5,299 nucleotides of DNA. Origin: Accumulibacter sp. Its GTDB lineage: Bacteria > Pseudomonadota > Gammaproteobacteria > Burkholderiales > Rhodocyclaceae. Positions 1 to 5,299 of the stretch are shown here, piece by piece. Location of the stretch: NCBI GenBank assembly GCA_031276375.1, contig JAISNE010000279.1, forward strand, positions 1 to 5,299, given 5' to 3'. The notes beneath the pieces are model-generated. The model saw only the letters and a program-made list of their open reading frames with translations, did no database searches and was not told the DNA's origin. Both the position numbers and the translations under genes were made by a program. Position 1 is the first letter of the stretch. Each line of letters opens with the position of its first letter.

Positions 1-302
1 TCCAGGTTGAGAAGGGCGTTGCGCAGGGCGCGCCACGATTGCCACAGCGAGAAAGCCCGTCCGGCCCAGCGCAGGCTCGCCTTGCCCCTGAAGATCAGGA
101 AAACGCCCGCGACGGCCGAGGCTGTCAGCACGTGGCGGCGAAGGTAGCCGATCCCGGAACGGACGCCGGCAATGGCGAAGTCGACCTTGCCCAAGGCCCG
201 CGCGACGGGTTCGGAATCCCGGCGCAAGGCGGCGCGCTGGCCGGCGATGCGCTCGATCAGCCGGCCGCGCCGCAGCAGAAGTTCATCGAAGCGGCGGCTC
301 AT
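1..302 (-). CDS. yqjK: YqjK-like family protein, 3' end cut by window edge
   Basis: One hundred complete codons are visible before the left edge and no stop is reached. The N-terminus is very basic and amphipathic (MSRRFDELLLRRGRLIERIA, residues 1-20), followed by a conserved-looking QRAALRR stretch. A short hydrophobic segment lies at about 60-72 (LTASAVAGVFLIF), and the C-terminal part is rich in Trp, Arg and Leu. This pattern, and the position directly after a yqjE-type gene, match the YqjK-like family, whose members are about 100 aa, so little is probably missing. The ATG lies inside the end of yqjE with a 20-nt overlap and no good Shine-Dalgarno, which suggests translational coupling. 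The family has no established biochemical role; association with the inner membrane is inferred from the operon partners. The assignment rests on recognised family features and synteny, not on a search. Confidence 0.75.
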   Translation of the reverse strand, partial: MSRRFDELLLRRGRLIERIAGQRAALRRDSEPVARALGKVDFAIAGVRSGIGYLRRHVLTASAVAGVFLIFRGKASLRWAGRAFSLWQSWRALRNALLNL

Positions 303-708
303 GGCCGGTCATCGCTTTCAACTGACGCAGATCCTCTTCCAGTTCCGCCACGCTGTCGGTGAAAACCCGCTCCGGACGGTGGGATTCGCGCTTGAAATGC
401 GCCAGAAAAAGGCCGCCGGGCACGAGAAAGATCAGTATGCCGAGGCCCAGCACCACCAGCCGCTGCTCCCAGAACGAGACGATCAGCAAAATGAAGGCCA
501 GGACGATGGCGACGCCGAAACAGAACGACATCGCCAGCGCGGTGAGCAACAGTTCGACGGCGCGCAGCTTGCCGGCTTCGATTTCGTTGGAAATGAGTTC
601 CAGGCGCGTCCTGCCGCTCGCCAGCAAGGTGGCGGCGATGCCGCCCAGGGCGGAAAGCAGGCCGTCCGACGCTCTGCCGTCCGGTGCTCCGCCCGCGTTT
701 TCTCCCAT
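283..708 (-). CDS. yqjE: YqjE-type phage-holin-superfamily (holin 3_6) membrane protein
   Basis: This is a 141-aa protein. A Gly/Ala-rich soluble N-terminus leads into an amphipathic stretch (about 17-50) containing RTRLELISNEIEAGK, a segment typical of the YqjE family. Two hydrophobic helices follow, at about 52-79 and 84-104, and then a charged C-terminal tail with ELEEDLRQLKAM. Length and two-helix layout agree with the YqjE/Phage_holin_3_6 family, which despite the name is a chromosomal inner-membrane protein in proteobacteria and not a lysis holin. The start lies 12 nt after the stop of the DUF883 gene and the end overlaps the yqjK-like start by 20 nt, so the three are almost certainly one transcript. 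The Shine-Dalgarno is weak. In E. coli the equivalent yqjD-yqjE-yqjK genes belong to the stationary-phase/stress set; that is family knowledge, and nothing here proves the same control. Confidence 0.85.
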   Translation of the reverse strand: MGENAGGAPDGRASDGLLSALGGIAATLLASGRTRLELISNEIEAGKLRAVELLLTALAMSFCFGVAIVLAFILLIVSFWEQRLVVLGLGILIFLVPGGLFLAHFKRESHRPERVFTDSVAELEEDLRQLKAMTGHEPPLR

Positions 709-720
709 GCTTCGAACCGT

Positions 721-1083
721 TCAGCGGCGGCCGATGATGACGCCGAGCAGCAGCCCGATGCCCGCCGCGATGCCGGTCGCCCGCCACGGATTTTCGTTCA
801 CGTAGACGTCGGTCGCGCGCGCCGCCGCCTTGGTCCGGCCGACCAGCACTTCCTCGGCCTCCGCGATGCGCGCCTTGGCGTCGCGCAGACGGACGGCGAT
901 GCGCTCGCGCAGTTCACCGATTCGGTCTCCGGCGACTCCGGTCGTTTCGCGCAGGATCTCCTCGAAGTCCAGCACCACGGCTTTCATGTCGGCAATGAAT
1001 TTCTCCTTGCTGCTGTTGCCGTTGCCGTTGTTGTTGTTGCCGCCGTTGTCGCTGTTGCTGGGAAAGTCGGTGTCTTCAGACAT
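721..1083 (-). CDS. DUF883 / ElaB-YqjD-YgaM-type membrane-anchored protein
   Basis: This 120-aa protein has three parts. Residues 1-25 are acidic and then Asn/Gly-rich (NGGNNNNGNGN). Residues 27-92 are a charged amphipathic helix or coiled coil (FEEILRETTGVAGDRIGELR onward). The C-terminal anchor at about 99-120 begins PWRATGIAAGIGLLLGVIIG and ends RR. The PWR-(x)n-GxxxG-like anchor ending in GRR is the hallmark of the ElaB/YqjD/YgaM (DUF883) family. In E. coli these proteins are tail-anchored in the inner membrane and some bind ribosomes in stationary phase; whether this one does is unknown. The frame is open back to 1167, but the start at 1083 is chosen because AAGAGG lies 6 nt upstream and the family begins there. 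The 93-nt gap after dctD could hold its own promoter; the best pair I see, TTGCTT (1167-1162) and TACCCT (1144-1139) at 17-nt spacing, is weak. Confidence 0.88.
   Translation of the reverse strand: MSEDTDFPSNSDNGGNNNNGNGNSSKEKFIADMKAVVLDFEEILRETTGVAGDRIGELRERIAVRLRDAKARIAEAEEVLVGRTKAAARATDVYVNENPWRATGIAAGIGLLLGVIIGRR
1009..1056 (-). repeat. In-frame Asn/Gly codon triplet tract
   Basis: On the plus strand this reads as imperfect repeats of gttgcc and gttgtt. In the DUF883 protein it encodes residues 10-25, mostly Asn and Gly, with four consecutive Asn. Changes in repeat number would keep the reading frame. It forms a flexible linker between the acidic N-terminus and the helical domain. Confidence 0.7.
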
Positions 1084-1089
1084 GGCATA

Positions 1090-1095
1090 CCTCTT
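1090..1095 (-). promoter_or_regulatory. Shine-Dalgarno of the DUF883 gene
   Basis: AAGAGG on the minus strand ends 6 nt before the ATG at 1083. It fixes the start there rather than at the in-frame ATG at 1167, which would add 28 residues that do not fit the family. Confidence 0.7.
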
Positions 1096-1170
1096 TGTTT
1101 TGATGGGTTGAGACGATGAAAATGCAAAAAACACGTCTAGGGTATCCAATTTGCCGGTGTGAAGCAATGA

Positions 1171-1186
1171 CCGGAACTATTTCCGG
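1171..1186 (-). repeat. Short inverted repeat over the dctD stop codon
   Basis: CCGGAA (1171-1176) and TTCCGG (1181-1186) are separated by CTAT and could form a 6-bp stem with a 4-nt loop. The dctD stop codon (1179-1177) lies in the loop. TTCCGGAA (1181-1188) is also palindromic by itself, and CCGGAAC occurs twice (1171-1177, 1183-1189). No run of U follows in the direction of dctD transcription, so it is not a standard Rho-independent terminator. It could be a weak pause, an mRNA 3'-end structure or chance. Confidence 0.4.
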
Positions 1187-2523
1187 AACGTTTCGGGGTC
1201 GATCTGGTGCCGGGCGAGCTTGTCGTAGAGCGTTTTCTTGGGCAGATGGAGACGTTCGGCGGCTTCCGTCACGTTGCCGCGGGCGCCGCGCAGGGCTTCC
1301 CGGATCAGGCCGCGCTCGTAGTTTTCCATGCGCGCGGCGAGCGACACGGCCGGCGCGGCGACCGCTTCCAGCCCGTCGCCCACGCCCAGGCACATGCGCT
1401 CGGCGACTGCCTTGAGTTCGCGCACATTGCCCGGCCAGTCGTGTTGTTGCCAGCGGGCCAGGTCCTGCTCGTCCCACGCCGGCGCTTCGCGGTTGAAGCG
1501 CCGCCCGGCTTGCAGCAGAAAGTAGGTCATCAGCGGGCCGATGTCGCTCAGGCGTTCCCGCAGCGGCGGCAGTTCGATGGTGATGACGTTCAGCCGGTAG
1601 TACAGATCGGAACGGAATTCGCCCTGCTCGGACAGGCGCTTGAGGTCGGCCTTGGTGGCGGCGACGATGTGGCAGTTCACCGGAATGCTGACGTTGCTGC
1701 CGAGCCGTTCGATGCGGCGCTCCTGCAACACGCGCAGCAGCTTGACCTGAAGCGAGAGCGGCATCGATTCGATCTCGTCGAGGAACAGCGTGCCGTCGGT
1801 GGCGTGTTCGATCTTGCCGATCCGGCGTCTGTCCGCGCCAGTAAAGGCGCCGGTTTCGTGCCCGAAGATTTCGCTTTCGAAGACCGATTCCGGCAGCGCC
1901 CCGCAGTTCAGGGCGACGAACGGCCCGGCGCGTCCGCTGCGCGTGTGCAGCGCGTGCGCGACGACTTCCTTGCCGGTGCCGGTTTCGCCGTAGATCAGGA
2001 TGTCGACGTCGGTGGCGGCCAGCGAATCGATCGTCCGGGCGACGCGCTGGATGCTCTCCGAGGCGCCGATCAGCGAGATTTCCCGCATGTTGCCGAGCTG
2101 TTCGCGCAGCACCCGGTTTTCCTGGAGCAGCGCCCGCTTTTCCAGCGCGCGGCGGACGACATCGACCAGCCGCGCGGAATTGAACGGTTTTTCGATGAAA
2201 TCGTAGGCGTGCGCGCGCATCGCCTGGACCGCCATCGAGACATCGCCGTGGCCGGTAATCAGGATCACCGGCACTTCGCGGTCGCGCTGCCACATGAGGT
2301 CGAGCAGTTCCAGACCGCTCATGCCCGGCATGCGCACGTCGCTGACGATGACCGCCGGCGGCTCTTCGTCCAGCGCGGCCACGGCCTGTTCGGCGCAGCG
2401 GAACGCGCGCGCGTCGATGCCGGCCAGCTTCAGCGCCTGCGCGCAGGCGCGGATGACCGCCTCGTCGTCCTCGATCAGATAAACGGGCCGCGCCGGGACC
2501 TCGTCGCTTTTCGTGTTATTCAT
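1177..2523 (-). CDS. dctD: C4-dicarboxylate response regulator, sigma-54 activator DctD type
   Basis: This 448-aa NtrC-family regulator has a receiver domain at about 13-128, with acidic pocket E18-D19-D20, phospho-acceptor D62 in SDVRMPG, T90 and K112. The AAA+ domain spans about 150-375: Walker A GETGTGKE (179-186), the sigma-54-contacting GAFTGA loop (225-230), Walker B GTLFLDE (244-250), arginine-finger region FRSDLYYR (303-310) and sensor II WPGNVREL (363-370). A Fis-type helix-turn-helix (about 416-441) contains PKKTLYDKLARH. All motifs are intact, so it should hydrolyse ATP to open sigma-54 promoters when phosphorylated. The stretch RRIGKIEHATDGTLFLDEIE and the PKKTLYDKL recognition helix are typical of DctD. 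The ATG overlaps the kinase stop as ATGA. AauR or MifR, close relatives, are alternative identities because the ligand of the partner kinase is unproven. No dicarboxylate transporter gene lies in the window. Confidence 0.9.
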   Translation of the reverse strand: MNNTKSDEVPARPVYLIEDDEAVIRACAQALKLAGIDARAFRCAEQAVAALDEEPPAVIVSDVRMPGMSGLELLDLMWQRDREVPVILITGHGDVSMAVQAMRAHAYDFIEKPFNSARLVDVVRRALEKRALLQENRVLREQLGNMREISLIGASESIQRVARTIDSLAATDVDILIYGETGTGKEVVAHALHTRSGRAGPFVALNCGALPESVFESEIFGHETGAFTGADRRRIGKIEHATDGTLFLDEIESMPLSLQVKLLRVLQERRIERLGSNVSIPVNCHIVAATKADLKRLSEQGEFRSDLYYRLNVITIELPPLRERLSDIGPLMTYFLLQAGRRFNREAPAWDEQDLARWQQHDWPGNVRELKAVAERMCLGVGDGLEAVAAPAVSLAARMENYERGLIREALRGARGNVTEAAERLHLPKKTLYDKLARHQIDPETFRK

Positions 2524-4373
2524 GCGCCCTCCAGGGTCACGGTGAATTCCGCCCCGCCTTCCTCGCGGTTCCGGGCGTCGAGGCATCCGCCCAGTTCCGT
2601 GGCGATCATGCGCGAGATGGCCAGTCCCAGCCCGATCCCCCGCCCCATCGCCTTGGTGGTGAAGAACGGCTCGAACAGGCGCGGCCAGACCGCTTCCGGA
2701 ATCCCCGGCCCGCTGTCGCGGACGACGATGCGCACCTGCCCGCCGCGCCGTTCCGCGAGGATGTCGATCCGCCGCTCGGGCGACTCGCTCACCGCGTCGA
2801 CCGCGTTGAGCAGCAGATTGACCAGAACCTGCTCCAGGCGCTGTTGATCGGCCCATCCCCGCAGCCCTTCGGGAACGCCCCGCGTGTCGATCAGCGCCCC
2901 GCTGCGCTTGCGCTGCGGCTCGATCAGCATCAGCGCCTGATAGACCACGCTGGCGATTTCCACCGCCAGCCGCTCCGGCGACGGCCGGCGCGTGAAGCTC
3001 TTGATCTCGCCGACGATGTGCCCCATGCGGACGGCCATCTGCCGGATCAGGCCGAGATTTTCGCGCACCTCGTCGAGCTTGCCCAGCTCCAGCAGCTCGA
3101 CCGCGTTGTCGGCGAAGGTATGCAGGGCGGTCAAGGGCTGGTTGACTTCATGGCTGATTCCCGCCGCCATCTGCCCGAGGACCGTCAGCTTGCCCGCCTG
3201 CACCGCCGTATCGCGGGTTTCGCGCAGAATGCTTTCGGTCGTTTTCAGGGCGGTCACTTTCTCTTCGAGCGAGGCGTTGGTCGCCATCAGATCCGCCGTG
3301 CGCTCGGCGATGCGCGCCTCCAGGCTGGCGTGCGCCTGACGCAGCGCCGCCTCGGCCTGACGCCGCTCGCGGTAGCGTCTGACGTTCAGACGGAAGAAGA
3401 TCACCAGCGACAGCAGGAAGGCCACCGCCAGGCTCGCCGCCGCGCCCGCCAGCAGCGCGACTTGCTGTTCCTGGCGGGTCTGGCTCAGGAGGATGATCGA
3501 CCACCCCAGGCGTCCCGTCCGCGCCGACTGCGCCAGATAACCCTCCTCCGGCTTGCCGGGCAGGGCGAGGCGCAGGTATTGCGGCTTGTCCCGCAAGCGC
3601 AGCTCCATCCCGAGCGGGCGCAGAGGCTGCGCGCCGTACTGGCGCGACAGGTCGATCTGCGCCAGGGCGCCGGCGGTCAGCGGCGTCAGGACGTGATATT
3701 TGAGTTCCGGCACCGAGGCCAGGAAAACCACGCCGTTGGCGTCGGCCAGGAGTATCGGATTGCCGTTGCTCACCAGCGCCTCCTCGAAATCCTCCAGCCT
3801 GATCTTGACCACCACCGTGCCGATCGCTTCCCCGTTTTCGCCCTTGATCGGCGCGGCGAGAAAATAACCCGCCTCGCCCGTCGTCGCGCCGACGCCGTAG
3901 AAAACGCCAAGCTGGCCCTTGATCGCGCCCTGGAAATAGGGACGGAAACCGTAGTTGTGTCCGACGTAGGTGCCCGGCAGGCCGAAGTTGCTGGCCGCCA
4001 GGGTCAGTCCGTCCATGTCCATCAGGAACGCCGCGTTCAGGCCGGCGCTGTTTTTCACCTCCAGCAGGTACCCGTTCGCCGCGTCCAGCCGCGCGCGGTT
4101 GGCGGGGTCGCGCAGCAAATCCGTCAGCCGGTACTCCAGGGCGAGGATGCGCGGCAGCGACTCGTTGCGCGACAGCAGCGAATCGAGGCTCATGCGGTAA
4201 AACTCGACGTGGCGCCACGAATTCTGCGCGAGCTGATCGAGCTGCCGCGCGAAAAAAACGTTGCGCATGCCCCAGCCGGCCAGCGCGCAGGCGGCCAGCG
4301 CGGCGAGCAGGCACAGCCCGAAGCGGATCCAGGTCCGGCTGGAATGGGAAAGAAGCAGGGCCGCCATGCGCAT
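2520..4373 (-). CDS. dctB: C4-dicarboxylate sensor histidine kinase, DctB type
   Basis: This is a 617-aa inner-membrane kinase from the chosen start. The first transmembrane helix lies at about 15-36. A periplasmic double-Cache sensor follows (about 42-300) with the DctB-like patch YGFRPYFQGA (141-150) and then GYFLAAPI (169-176). The second helix is at about 305-328, then a coiled-coil linker (about 333-395). The catalytic core has the H-box ISHEVNQPL with H408, N-box with N519 and N523, G1 DSGPGI (553-558), F-box FEPFFTTK (567-574) and G2 GRGIGLGL (577-584). It should autophosphorylate on H408 and pass the phosphate to DctD D62. The frame is open back to 4637, but a putative promoter at 4427-4398 and the short cytoplasmic leader usual for DctB favour 4373; ATG 4367 has better spacing from GGAA (4380-4377), and ATG 4427 cannot be excluded. 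The ligand is inferred from the family only. Confidence 0.88.
   Translation of the reverse strand: MRMAALLLSHSSRTWIRFGLCLLAALAACALAGWGMRNVFFARQLDQLAQNSWRHVEFYRMSLDSLLSRNESLPRILALEYRLTDLLRDPANRARLDAANGYLLEVKNSAGLNAAFLMDMDGLTLAASNFGLPGTYVGHNYGFRPYFQGAIKGQLGVFYGVGATTGEAGYFLAAPIKGENGEAIGTVVVKIRLEDFEEALVSNGNPILLADANGVVFLASVPELKYHVLTPLTAGALAQIDLSRQYGAQPLRPLGMELRLRDKPQYLRLALPGKPEEGYLAQSARTGRLGWSIILLSQTRQEQQVALLAGAAASLAVAFLLSLVIFFRLNVRRYRERRQAEAALRQAHASLEARIAERTADLMATNASLEEKVTALKTTESILRETRDTAVQAGKLTVLGQMAAGISHEVNQPLTALHTFADNAVELLELGKLDEVRENLGLIRQMAVRMGHIVGEIKSFTRRPSPERLAVEIASVVYQALMLIEPQRKRSGALIDTRGVPEGLRGWADQQRLEQVLVNLLLNAVDAVSESPERRIDILAERRGGQVRIVVRDSGPGIPEAVWPRLFEPFFTTKAMGRGIGLGLAISRMIATELGGCLDARNREEGGAEFTVTLEGA
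2528..2533 (-). promoter_or_regulatory. Shine-Dalgarno of dctD within the end of dctB
   Basis: TGGAGG on the minus strand ends 4 nt before the ATG at 2523 and lies in the last codons of dctB. It selects this start over the longer open frame reaching 2856, which would run against the kinase coding sequence. With the 4-nt ATGA overlap it points to coupled translation of kinase and regulator. Confidence 0.75.
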
Positions 4374-4397
4374 GTATTCCGTTCGGTCTGACACGCG

Positions 4398-4427
4398 ATT
4401 ATGCGGCCAACGCCGCTCTCCCGTCAT
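4398..4427 (-). promoter_or_regulatory. Candidate housekeeping promoter of dctBD
   Basis: On the minus strand ATGACG (4427-4422) and CATAAT (4403-4398) resemble the -35 and -10 hexamers (4/6 and 5/6 matches) with an 18-nt spacer. Transcription would begin near 4391, leaving a leader of under 20 nt before the ATG at 4373. It is the best -10 in the region, but no experiment supports it. Confidence 0.4.
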
Positions 4428-4534
4428 CTCCGGAGCAAACGGCCGCCCCCCGCCGCGGGCCTCGCGGGCGCCGCCGCCTGGCCCATGAGGGTCCTTCCCC
4501 GGCTCGTTCCGGCGCTGTGTCATGCTTGGCGCCA

Positions 4535-4550
4535 TGCAAATTTCATTCCC
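4535..4550 (-). promoter_or_regulatory. Possible sigma-54-like -24/-12 element
   Basis: On the minus strand GGGAAT (4550-4545), five bases, then TTGCA (4539-4535) gives the GG-N10-GC spacing of sigma-54 promoters and a perfect -12 half. The -24 half matches only GG and one A of TGGCAC. It points towards dctB, about 160 nt upstream of the start, and the next gene encodes a sigma-54 activator, so autoregulation is conceivable. The match is partial and could be chance. Confidence 0.22.
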
Positions 4551-4653
4551 CTGGGGAAACCGGCACGAAAAAGGCCCTGGGAATCGAAAAACAAGCCTGT
4601 TTACTCTTCCGGGCGGCAAGCCGGCGGCGGACGCCACGCGGGAAACCGGAAAC

Positions 4654-4681
4654 CGCGCCGCGGCGCGCGCGGAATTCCGCG
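4654..4681. repeat. Two abutting perfect 14-bp palindromes
   Basis: CGCGCCGCGGCGCG (4654-4667) is followed with no gap by CGCGGAATTCCGCG (4668-4681). Both are perfect dyads, with centres 14 bp apart. They sit directly upstream of the putative promoter of the 132-aa membrane protein, where an operator or activator site could lie. The first is pure GC and could arise from composition; the second, with an AATT centre, is less likely to. Confidence 0.5.
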
Positions 4682-4710
4682 TTCTTGAACGCCGCCCGAG
4701 CCTGTATACT
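4682..4710 (+). promoter_or_regulatory. Candidate promoter of the 132-aa membrane-protein gene
   Basis: TATACT (4705-4710) matches the -10 consensus at 5 of 6 positions. At 17-nt spacing the -35 is TTCTTG (4682-4687), a poor match; TTGAAC (4685-4690) is better but only 14 nt away. The start would be near 4717, giving a leader of about 33 nt that contains the Shine-Dalgarno. The weak -35 suggests an activator or a relaxed sigma factor. Confidence 0.4.
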
Positions 4711-4737
4711 TCCCGTCAAGCCTTTCATGGTTTTTAT

Positions 4738-4743
4738 AGGGAG
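4738..4743 (+). promoter_or_regulatory. Shine-Dalgarno of the 132-aa membrane protein
   Basis: AGGGAG ends 6 nt before the ATG at 4750. It decides this start over the in-frame ATG at 4522, which would add 76 residues of low-complexity Arg/Ala-rich sequence and would lie upstream of the likely promoter. Confidence 0.75.
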
Positions 4744-4749
4744 AATCGA

Positions 4750-5148
4750 ATGAAACAAGCCAATCCGTACTCGCCGCCCTCGTCCACCGTCGCGGACGCG
4801 GAAGATTCGTTCATTGACCTGGATCGGCACAACCGGATCGCCGCCGGCCAGCGCATGATGGTTTTCGCCGTCCTGGTCTCTTTGCTTGCGATGCCGCTGC
4901 GCGCGGTCACGGGCGAGTTTACGCTTGCCATCAGTATTGTGACCGCCATTCTCGCGGTCGTCGGCGTCGTCCGCTTGACGAGAGGACTGGGGCATTCCGT
5001 GCCGGTGTGCATTCTCTGCGCGATCCTGATGATCGTGCCATTGCTCAATCTCATCGTCATGCTGATTCTCAACGCTCGCGCGACCAGGCGGCTGCGCGCC
5101 GCCGGCTACCGGGTCGGTTTGCTTGGCGCGAAACCCCGGAAGGACTGA
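4750..5148 (+). CDS. Uncharacterised small membrane protein, three predicted helices
   Basis: I do not recognise a named function for this 132-aa protein. A soluble N-terminus begins [12 protein letters not shown], with an NPY-Pro motif near the start, and is acidic at 15-26. Hydrophobic segments follow at about 36-53, 57-76 and 84-107, and a basic tail carries [20 protein letters not shown] (108-127). By the positive-inside rule the Arg-rich tail should be cytoplasmic. The NPY-type opening and the LNA-(R/K)AT-RLRAAG-VGLLGA ending look like a recurrent pattern in hypothetical proteins of beta- and gammaproteobacteria; this is recollection, not a search. It has a clear Shine-Dalgarno and a plausible promoter. 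Only 41 nt separate it from ruvC in the same direction, so co-transcription is likely, but nothing ties its function to DNA repair. Confidence 0.85.
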   Translation: MKQANPYSPPSSTVADAEDSFIDLDRHNRIAAGQRMMVFAVLVSLLAMPLRAVTGEFTLAISIVTAILAVVGVVRLTRGLGHSVPVCILCAILMIVPLLNLIVMLILNARATRRLRAAGYRVGLLGAKPRKD

Positions 5149-5189
5149 CCATCCACCCTGCCCGCTCAGGCCGACACGAGCCCCCGACG

Positions 5190-5299
5190 TTGAACACGAG
5201 CAAGCACGACGCCATCCGCATCCTGGGCATCGACCCCGGACTGCGCGCGACCGGTTTCGGCATCGTCGAGAAAACGGGGAACCGGCTCGGCTATCTGGC
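5190..5299 (+). CDS. ruvC: Crossover junction endodeoxyribonuclease RuvC, 5' end only
   Basis: Thirty-six complete codons are present before the right edge. The conserved RuvC N-terminus [18 protein letters not shown] is clear and contains the first catalytic Asp (D15 here, equivalent to D7 of E. coli RuvC); the other three acidic residues lie outside the window. RuvC cuts Holliday junctions resolved with RuvAB during recombinational repair. No in-frame ATG or GTG lies near the conserved start, so TTG at 5190 is the best start, giving about eight residues before RILGID. The Shine-Dalgarno is poor, and the frame stays open upstream into the preceding gene, so the exact start is uncertain. The gap to the preceding gene is 41 nt with no terminator. 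Confidence 0.9.
   Translation, partial: MNTSKHDAIRILGIDPGLRATGFGIVEKTGNRLGYL

Larger units (their letters stand above)
4374..4749. other. Divergent intergenic region between dctB and the membrane-protein gene
   Basis: This 376-nt stretch separates two divergent transcripts and has no convincing gene. Open frames across it are GC-driven extensions of dctB (minus) and of the 132-aa protein (plus). It contains a candidate dctB promoter, a -24/-12-like element on the minus strand, two abutting palindromes, three copies of GGAAACC (4555-4561, 4641-4647, 4648-4654, the last two in tandem), a TTCCCC-T-GGGGAA dyad (4546-4558) and a plus-strand promoter. About 4428-4534 holds only GC-rich sequence with no signal I can name. 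Confidence 0.6.

Noticed and set aside
283..708. YqjE-type protein as a prophage holin
   Set aside because: The holin-superfamily label is only a profile name. There is no endolysin, spanin or other phage gene, and the synteny with DUF883 and YqjK marks the chromosomal yqjDEK set.
172..1119. 315-codon plus-strand frame across the DUF883-yqjE-yqjK genes
   Set aside because: It lies antisense to three recognised family genes, is of low-complexity composition, and ends in a Val/Ala run that is only the complement of the Asn/Gly tract.
1171..1186. Rho-independent terminator after dctD
   Set aside because: The stem is only 6 bp and no U run follows it on the transcribed strand.
1207..2847. 546-codon open frame on the plus strand opposite dctD
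   Set aside because: It is an antisense shadow of dctD and the end of dctB. The translation is rich in Arg, Gln, Ala, His and Asp with no domain motif, while the minus strand has complete receiver, AAA+ and helix-turn-helix motifs.
2844..4391. 515-codon open frame on the plus strand opposite dctB
   Set aside because: It is a shadow caused by high GC at third codon positions of dctB. It has no recognisable motif and a biased composition (Arg, Gln, His).
4522..4749. In-frame upstream extension of the 132-aa membrane protein
   Set aside because: The extension is Arg/Ala/Pro-rich without family features, and a clear AGGGAG precedes the ATG at 4750, with a likely promoter inside the extension.

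Overview
The window is high-GC bacterial DNA packed with genes and fits a betaproteobacterium. Rhodocyclales/Azoarcus-type is my guess, based on gene families and codon use, not on any search. I see no mobile element, tRNA, rRNA or CRISPR array.

Layout: five genes on the minus strand fill positions 1-4373. In transcription order they are a DctB-type sensor histidine kinase (4373-2520), a DctD-type sigma-54-dependent response regulator (2523-1177, ATGA overlap with the kinase gene), and, after a 93-nt gap, a DUF883/ElaB-YqjD-type membrane-anchored protein (1083-721), a YqjE-type two-helix membrane protein (708-283) and a YqjK-like protein (302 to the left edge, cut off). Two genes read rightwards from a 376-nt divergent intergenic region: an unrecognised 132-aa membrane protein (4750-5148) and the 5' end of ruvC, the Holliday-junction resolvase (5190 to the right edge).

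How the genes work together: DctB would sense a small ligand, by family a C4-dicarboxylate, with its periplasmic double-Cache domain and phosphorylate DctD at Asp62. DctD keeps every motif of an active sigma-54 activator (Walker A, GAFTGA, Walker B, arginine fingers, Fis-type helix-turn-helix). The usual target, a dicarboxylate transporter gene (dctA or dctPQM), is not in the window, so the target lies elsewhere or beyond the edges. The DUF883-YqjE-YqjK trio is the proteobacterial counterpart of the E. coli yqjD-yqjE-yqjK operon, a stress/stationary-phase inner-membrane set of poorly known function. Its position behind dctBD may be chance or may give some read-through.

The most open questions are the uncharacterised membrane protein before ruvC and the divergent intergenic region, which holds two abutting perfect 14-bp palindromes, a GGAAACC repeat, a -24/-12-like element and candidate promoters in both directions. 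Apart from these I see no clearly new system; most of the window is ordinary chromosomal content.
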